64,000 nt of DNA from Tetracladium setigerum (taxonomy: Eukaryota; Ascomycota; Leotiomycetes; Helotiales): assembly GCA_031472005.1 (NCBI GenBank), contig PZJY01000004.1, positions 1,586,556 to 1,650,555 of the forward strand, in the 5' to 3' direction. This document shows positions 57,701 through 64,000 of the stretch, piece after piece. Both the position numbers and the translations under genes were made by a program. The notes below the pieces were generated by a model. That model did not search any database. It was not told where the DNA came from and saw only the letters and a program-made list of their open reading frames with translations. Every line of letters starts with the position of its first letter. Within the stretch, counting starts at the first letter, position 1.

Positions 57701-60642
57701 CTGCCCTATCATGGTGTACTGATTGCTTCCATAGTCACTTTCTTCATTCTGTGAATCTGGAAATCGGATGTCGGCTGTGTGTCAATACGAGGTATCTCCA
57801 ATTCGGGGTTCACGGGTTCTTACGAGAACCGAAACAAGCGTCGAGCTTTTCGGTGATTTTCCCAATCATTTGGCATGGATCTAGAAGGCACAGCGATATG
57901 TTGAGTCGTTGACCCATTTACATCCAATCACTTTAGTTCTTCAATTCGGAGACCACTTGTCAAGCTTTGACGCTAGGTTGTTCTATTTTGACTCGCGAGG
58001 AATGGGGTGGTTAGGGTCAGAGTTGTCTCGATCGTTCTACCTCTTGTGCCCTTTTTTACCGTAACTTGTACAATTCCCAGATTCTGGGTCTGTTTGGCAG
58101 GCAACATTTACGCCGATCTCGAATAGAAACTCAAAACAGGCAAACTTGTCTCATTATTTTGGCACTTGGGATTTTGCCTCTTTCGATACGGTAGGTGACC
58201 TCACTCACTTGCAGTCCTATGGTCTCAGTTCCTTCCCACAACGGCCAAAGAAGCCACAACCTTCCGTACCTCCGTACAACCTCTTCCAATTTTCCAAAAC
58301 CCCTTCAGCCTTATTGAATTATATGATCAATCACAATTCCCAGCATCACATTCAACGGCCACAGGGGAAAAGTTGCCCATCAAATTCACAGCATGCATAT
58401 GCACTCCACCCACACCTAACTGTACAACCTTGAAGAATACCCAAATGGTCAAAAGGATTATTGACTGAAGAGACCACCATAGCAAAGACACAGCACATAC
58501 AAAATCCCTCACAATAATACGATTGGAAATCAAGAAATCAAAACTATTGAAAACCTGCATTTCCAGCATTGCTTACGCGTGTACTACGTCCTTCTCACAG
58601 TCTCACTGCATTTTACCCCACCATTTTTCACAGCACAACACAACCCCTCTATCATGATCACGATCAAACTAATGGACATCCCTCCGTACCACCGTGCCAA
58701 TACGTTGCGGTGAACAAGTGTCTTTTTGTCCCCATTGGAAGATTTACACACTACGCTACCCCACCTAAACTACTAAGGCCTAAGTATCTTTGACATAACT
58801 GGTCTACAGTACTACTTTGGTGCGAAAACTAGAAAGTTCCGAGTCACGCTTTTCCATTGAACATTGAGACTACGAGAGTTTACCCCACCGTCGGGAAGCC
58901 AATGAATCAACATCCGGTGCACGGCAATCCGGAAAATCTGTCTCAACTAAACCGGAAGAAACAAAACATAACCATTGCCGAAAACAAAAAACTATCGAAA
59001 AGCTTCGGTATTTTTCTATGCTAATTCTAGTTCGAATCGGAGTGTTCTTTTTTGACTCTGAGTCTTACATCCTTACCAGCAGTTCTTTTCCCCAGGAAAA
59101 AACCCCTAATCCAACCCAATGCAATGCAGGTCTGTCATCCAGCACAGACAAATGTCCGGCGCCAACACCAGTGAGTTCTTTGACTTTTCAACACCTCGTA
59201 CCATACGTCATGTGATGCTTTTCTTGCACCGTACCAAGAGAGCACCACCTTTGGAAGTCTTGTCTTTTACCCAAAGGCCTAAATGTCTCACCCACTACTG
59301 TACCCACGATAACGATGGCCTAAAACATCTGAGCGAGCAAGCTTCTTGGGGAATTGTTTGGAAACCAGCCCTGCTCGGCGTGATGACGGTCAGATAGGTA
59401 GATAGTGAGGCATCAATCAAACCTTGCGGCGCCGCTGATGCTGCTGCTGCTGAACTCCGGAGATCCTGCTTTATTGATCATGAAGGTTGCGGAAGGTTCC
59501 GATATCAGCGCTTGGGAGGCAGGAGCAGTAGGTGCTCTAGGGACTGCACTATACTATACTGCACTATTCATATACTATACATACATTATCGATATCACAC
59601 TACATGGCATATGCTGCACATGTTCGGCTGGCCTGTCCTGTAGACGTACACGTACGTACTCCATTTGTATTATTGATTGTCGTCCACGTACGCTGTTGCT
59701 GTGTGTGTGACCAAGAATACCAAGCCAATGTCCCAAGCTTCGAATCAAGATACCAAGCCATTGGGCCAAGCTACGAACAAGAAAACCTTCCACCAGGCCA
59801 TAGGCTTTGGTGCAACAGACTACTGTAAGAAATAATGAGGGTCAACAGCAGAGTCAGAATTCAATAATGTGAACATGAAAGAGAGACTTAGGATCGAAAG
59901 TTGTTTGTACCGTGTCTCGACTCTTGTGCGTTGAGACTTGAATGATATCGCCTATTCATTTTCTTGCCACTTTTATGTATTATTCTGAGGCTCTCTAACT
60001 CTCTGTCTCTCGCTCGGAATCTCCATGTATTTTACGAGCAAAACCATAAAGAACATAATACACAAAGACATATCCTATCTATCAATAGTACAAATGTGCT
60101 GGACTAGAAGCGACTCGAACGAAACAATATTTAAAGATAACAGCAGAAATATACAGGCCTGCAATTTCTTGATAATTCTGGTTCAGCATATCAAACCACG
60201 ACCGACCAAGAAATTCGCAAAGCTCTGGGGGAAACCTACTTGTGCAAACTTCTAGGCTCATGCATTTTATTGTTCGTCTTCCCACCTAATTGATTTTCTA
60301 TGTTGATCATGATATCTGCTTAAAACAATTATGAAATCAACCACCTTTGTTCAAGGGATCAAGGATTCAAATAGGACTATTTAGTAATCGTCCAGGAATA
60401 ATTTTGTTTTGATTCAAGCTATTCTACAAGTGTTTGTACAACGTGATGCAAAAGAGCTAGTCGCAGCCCATAAATGAGTTTCTTCTCATTTAATCAATGC
60501 AATCGATGCAGCCGATGCGACTGATGATGATTCTCACCGACGCCGTGTCCTTCTTCCCCCTTCCCATGCATATAATAACTTTTCGGCATCTTGAGTCGCT
60601 TATGCCAAAGAGAACGAATCTTTCGAAGGCTCTATCAGTCGT
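54756..60642. other. 5.9-kb gene-free stretch
   Basis: No domain, intron-exon pattern or coding composition is visible. The first few hundred bases are the oxidase promoter, with a TTTATATATGAG TATA-like site on the minus strand near 54893-54904. Simple repeats include AAC/AAT triplets (55406-55435), three GAACGCCT units (56999-57018), CTATACTA motifs (59550-59590) and a 33-bp direct repeat (59714-59779). Open frames at 56256-56765 and 56837-57265 look like chance. The DNA is not strongly AT-rich, so it does not look like a fully RIP-degraded transposon island. Confidence 0.5.
59714..59779. repeat. 33-bp direct tandem repeat
   Basis: Two adjacent copies (59714-59746 and 59747-59779) share ATACCAAGCCA, CCAAGCT and CGAA at the same spacing, differing at a few bases. 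On the minus strand they encode two similar 11-residue units (RSLGHWLGILG and RSLAQWLGILI) in a short open frame, which is probably incidental. Confidence 0.6.
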
Positions 60643-63600
60643 TCAATCAACCTCCATCTCATCACCTTTTGCTACCTGCTTCTCGAATACCCTTGGCTTC
60701 TCCGGTGGGACCTCGATCAGGTCGTAAACGATGTCACCCGCCTCTCTCCTCTTCTTAAACCGTTTCTCATTCATTTCCTTCGTATTACCATCTTGAACTT
60801 TTTGGCCTTCAATGGAAGGAGTAACCTGGTTTCCGTCCTCATCGAAGAGCCAGGGATCTGTTTCTCGTAGTGAGCGATTCTTCCTTGGTAGACCTGGTAT
60901 TTTAATCAGAAAAATAAACGGGTTGACTGGATGAAAATGAGGGAGACAATGGCTTACTCAGATCTTGTGACTTCGGTCCGTCGCCTTGATACCAAAGGAC
61001 ATTATTAATATGCTTATCAACATGTGCCTTCCACTCTTTTTTGGCGTTAGAATCAAAGAGAACATCCTCTTTCCATAGGCAATGAAATTTCCTACTTTGT
61101 GCATCCTTCCTTCCATGGACCGAATACAGATGTTGCCGTAGCGTTTCAGCATTGTGAAGTTCGGCCTTACATCCCTTCCATTCACAGAAGAAAGTCATGT
61201 ACTCAGGCTTTGGAGCAGGGACTTCAACATGCCGATTCAGCTTTGGGGGCGGCCGACCTTCTTCTTGTCTTCGATTACTCGATTTTCTCTTGCTAACTTT
61301 CTAGCTGCTTTGGCCTCGAGTTTGGCTCTGCCTTCGGCTGTCTGTGGTCGACCGCGTTTCTTTCCCGTGATTAATCGATTCGCAGATTTTAGATCAAAGG
61401 GTTTGATAGCCAACTTTTCCGGGGTGCTAGCCGGGATAACGACTCTTGCCAAGGATGAAAAGGGGAGTGGAGAGGCATTTATTTGGCGAGATATTGGTGT
61501 CGAGAAACTTCTTGGCGAATCAATAACCACAGAGAACAGTTTTGATGGGGAGCTGATGGTTGTAGGTTCCTTCGGTTTGCTACCAGTGATTCGTGGTATC
61601 GATGGAATGCTTTGGTCCTGGCCAAAGGTGCTGAGGGGCCGAGAAGCAAGCGAGTCTACCTTCATTTGGACATGATTCCTGCTCTCCAACGACGCGCTTG
61701 AAGACTGACCGTTTTCCTTTGGCCTATCGAACAAATCTATCTTGCGAGTTAACGGAGGTTGAGGTGGGGACAATGGTATATTTGGAACAAAGTCTGGGCC
61801 AGTCGAAGGGTGTGCATGTGCTTGATTTACGGATGGGGCACTGTACTTGAAATTTTCGAGAGCCGGTAGTTGTATAGATCCTGGTAGAGCATTCATAGAC
61901 TTATTGGTCTGTGGCGGTAGCTGGTGAGAGATCCTGGAGGTTGAAGTATGGCTCGGGGGTAGGATTTGTGTTTTTGGACGGCCCAGTGAAGTTGGTATGG
62001 ACGATTGATTCTGTGGCGAGAGTTGACGAGAACTACTTGAGGCTTGACTGTAGCCTGGAAGTAATATGGGTGCTCTTGAGGGCCCCTGTGATATAGATTG
62101 ATCATTTCGAAAGGGAACACTTTCTGAGTTTTGAAAATTAGAGGACCCAGCAGCTGACTGAGATGGTCTGGATACCACGGAAGTTTGCTTTCCATGAAAT
62201 CTGAACATGTCCAAAGAACTGCTGCTCTGAACTTGAGGTTGCTGCCGCTGATTCTGACTAGATGGAGGCGGTAGACGAATTGCCTTCTGCGTTGCCAGCT
62301 TCTCGTGGTTGTCCGTAATATTACCGTTGATACTGTCTACTCCAAGTGGTCCGAAGTTTTCGGACCCAACTTTGACATACTTGTCCATTGAAGCAATAGT
62401 CTCCGAACCAATCTGAGCAGCTTGGCCGTCTCCAGTCTTGAGATGTTTGTTAAAGTCGGTATTTGATATGTGCGTCTGGAGGGCGCCAGATGTAGATAGA
62501 TTCGTAGTTCGGTATTTCAGGAGTTGCTGAGTCAAGGGATCAATCTGACTGAAATCCAAGTCTACACCAGGTGGTAAATGTGGGTTGAATGTTGCACGTG
62601 TTTCTGGATATGGACGACAATCGAGTTGATAATTGAGGGGATCGACTTGGTGTTGACGAGGTGGAGATGTTGGATGATACCAAAAGTTATCGGAAACCTC
62701 GCGGAGCACCTCTCGTCGCTGACTATCGCTAAGACCCTTAAAAGTGTCACACGCGAGCAAGTCCCTAACTGTGGGTGTGCTAGACCATAATGACAATGGA
62801 GCCCCGGGAGCGATCAAGTCGAGCCCGGTTGTGAGACGCTGTTGATGTATTCCTGAAGAGTTGGTATACTGTTGTGAAGTAGCGCCGAGTGCAGTTGATT
62901 GATTTCCCAAGGCTGGAGGCTGATCAGATACAAACGACTCTGACCTGGTTGACCTATTGTTCAGAATTTGCCCGTTGCTTGAGAAAGGAGTCGTCAGTCG
63001 GGGGTCAACTCCAGATGTCAGGCGACGGGCAGGTAAATTATTGACTGGTCTTTGGCCTGGAATTGTGTAGGTGCGATCCTGCGACTGTAGCACACCTGAT
63101 ACTTGATGGAGCCGTGGTCGAGAGGAATCCTGTCTTCTCAGAATATTGTTGACGTTTTGGTTTGAGTCGCTTGGAGTGTTGCTTGAGTTCAGATAGGGTC
63201 TCAGTCTTTGGCTGAAAGACTGAGGCGTTGCTGTAGGGAGAGTGCTTTCTGTGCGAGTGGCTTTGGTCGATGCTGGTGCTGAAAGGGATGAAGGGTCGAG
63301 AGTAAAATTTCCTATAGGTGGAAAGGGGCGAGGGAGGGATCGTTTTGGTTCAATCCAACGTTTAATTTCGAGTTAGTAGATCTTCTCTTTTGAGATAGCG
63401 GTTGATTACTGGGTGGACATGACACCACGGGACCCCGCGGCTTATTGCTGAGGAAGTGCAGTTGAACGCTTGACGTTGAAAACTGCGCTTTATGGCGTTG
63501 TCGCTTTCCGTATTCAAGAAGGTCAATGTCCATCTCAGAGTCAAGCCCATCCTGCATCCTTGCTTTGTTTTGTACATTCTTGCCGGATTCCAAAACAGCA

Positions 63601-63788
63601 TTGTTAACACTCGCATCCTGAGCTCTGACTGGAGATGATGATGGTGGTGATGGAGTAGGCGAGAGGAGATCTCGAAGGATCAACGAATTCTGTGGACGTT
63701 CTTGCGATAGTGACGCATGGGGCGATAGTAAAGGTGACAATATATCTTGGAGGACTGGGGATGCCTCACTCTCTATGAGAGGCTTCAT
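60643..63788 (-). CDS. C2H2 zinc-finger protein with AT-hook-like motif (two frame breaks)
   Basis: Proposed exons 63788-60958 and 60893-60643; about 1,027 residues after repair. The first 800 residues are disordered, rich in Ser, Pro, Gln and Asn. Near the C-terminus an AT-hook-like KKRGRPQ is followed by a basic helix and a second KKVGRP. Then comes a C2H2-type finger (FFCEWKGCKAELHNAETLRQ...H...H), a second degenerate finger with HCLWK, and an acidic C-terminal end (WLFDEDGNQVTP, GDEMEVD). It is probably a nuclear DNA-binding regulator; targets are unknown. One base is needed between about 63345 and 63375 to join LNVGLNQ to KRSLPRPFPPIGN, and one at the G5 run 61245-61249 (plus) to join VGRP to PKLNRHVEVPAPKPEY. 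Further upstream exons beyond 63788 are possible. Confidence 0.75.
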
Positions 63789-64000
63789 TCTTTGGTGTAT
63801 GCCTGGGAATTTTAAGATCGAAGATTGAATATTGCGTCGTCAAATTAGAGTCTCTTGACTCGTTGTACTTGAGAGGAAGTATCGAGTGAGGAAAGATCGA
63901 GCCCGGTGTATTCTCTGGAAACCTTCCGCGAGGCAAGACGATCGTGGATGCGGTACAACAAGAGTGGTGTCGGTGTTGGGGCCCGCTGAACCTCCAGGAA
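63789..64000. other. Right edge, upstream of the C2H2 gene
   Basis: The last 212 bases hold the 5' flank or leader of the C2H2 gene. No other feature could be supported. Confidence 0.4.

Noticed and set aside
1..64000. Secondary-metabolite or other biosynthetic gene cluster
   Set aside because: A P450, an MDR, an SDR and a Zn2Cys6 factor are present, but they are scattered among housekeeping genes and no backbone synthase is present.
1..64000. tRNA and 5S rRNA genes
   Set aside because: I scanned for B-box-like GGTTCGAATCC and its reverse complement; hits such as 10726-10740 and 16687-16696 lack an A box and fold, or fall inside genes.

Overview
The window comes from the nuclear genome of a filamentous ascomycete (Pezizomycotina). 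Genes carry several short GT-AG introns (mostly 45-100 bp). Many families seen here belong to that group: CreC, a Zds regulator, an Slm1-type BAR-PH protein, a fungal flotillin, a CYP52-like P450, a GH5 cellulase with a CBM1, and a copper radical oxidase with WSC domains. The CreC, Hse1 and Slm proteins read like Leotiomycetes proteins, but that placement is inference. The GH5 cellulase and the secreted oxidase suggest a plant-biomass or plant-associated lifestyle. No rRNA, tRNA, CRISPR array or convincing transposon was found.

Layout. 1-2.3 kb: gene-free, with a degenerate tandem duplication and a 37-bp echo of the next gene. 2.3-3.5 kb: quinone-oxidoreductase-like MDR (+). 4.3-6.6 kb: ESCRT-0 subunit HSE1 (-). 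7.4-10.5 kb: Zds-family PP2A regulator (-). 13.6-15.5 kb: GH5 endoglucanase with CBM1 (+). 16.6-18.4 kb: SLM-type TORC2 effector (+). 20.1-21.2 kb: LITAF-domain protein (+). 22.0-23.9 kb: CYP52-like P450 (-). 25.5-27.0 kb: branched-chain keto-acid dehydrogenase E1 alpha (-). 27.5-29.4 kb: Zn2Cys6 factor (-). 30.3-31.4 kb: COQ5 (+). 32.0-34.4 kb: phosphoesterase/DUF2433-like protein with an RGG tail (-). 35.0-37.0 kb: Miro GTPase GEM1 (-). 38.0-40.4 kb: WD40 protein creC (+). 40.7-41.6 kb: unrecognised protein (-). 43.7-45.7 kb: flotillin (+). 46.7-47.6 kb: TMEM53/DUF829-like hydrolase (+). 48.0-49.0 kb: atypical SDR (+). 49.9-54.8 kb: five-WSC glyoxal-oxidase-like protein with a Ser/Thr minisatellite (-). 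54.8-60.6 kb: gene-free. 60.6-63.8 kb: C2H2 protein (-).

The genes do not form a biosynthetic cluster; most are unrelated housekeeping or trafficking genes. Themes that recur are membrane organisation and trafficking (HSE1, SLM, flotillin, LITAF), mitochondrial metabolism (E1 alpha, COQ5, GEM1), and extracellular oxidation or hydrolysis of plant polymers (GH5, oxidase) together with a carbon-catabolite-repression component (creC).

The most striking pattern is that ten of the nineteen genes contain 14 frame breaks. Each one is repaired by adding exactly one base, nearly always in a homopolymer run. The simplest explanation is systematic homopolymer under-calling in the assembly, so these genes are annotated as probably functional with the break stated. 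Real decay or unusual decoding is not formally excluded.
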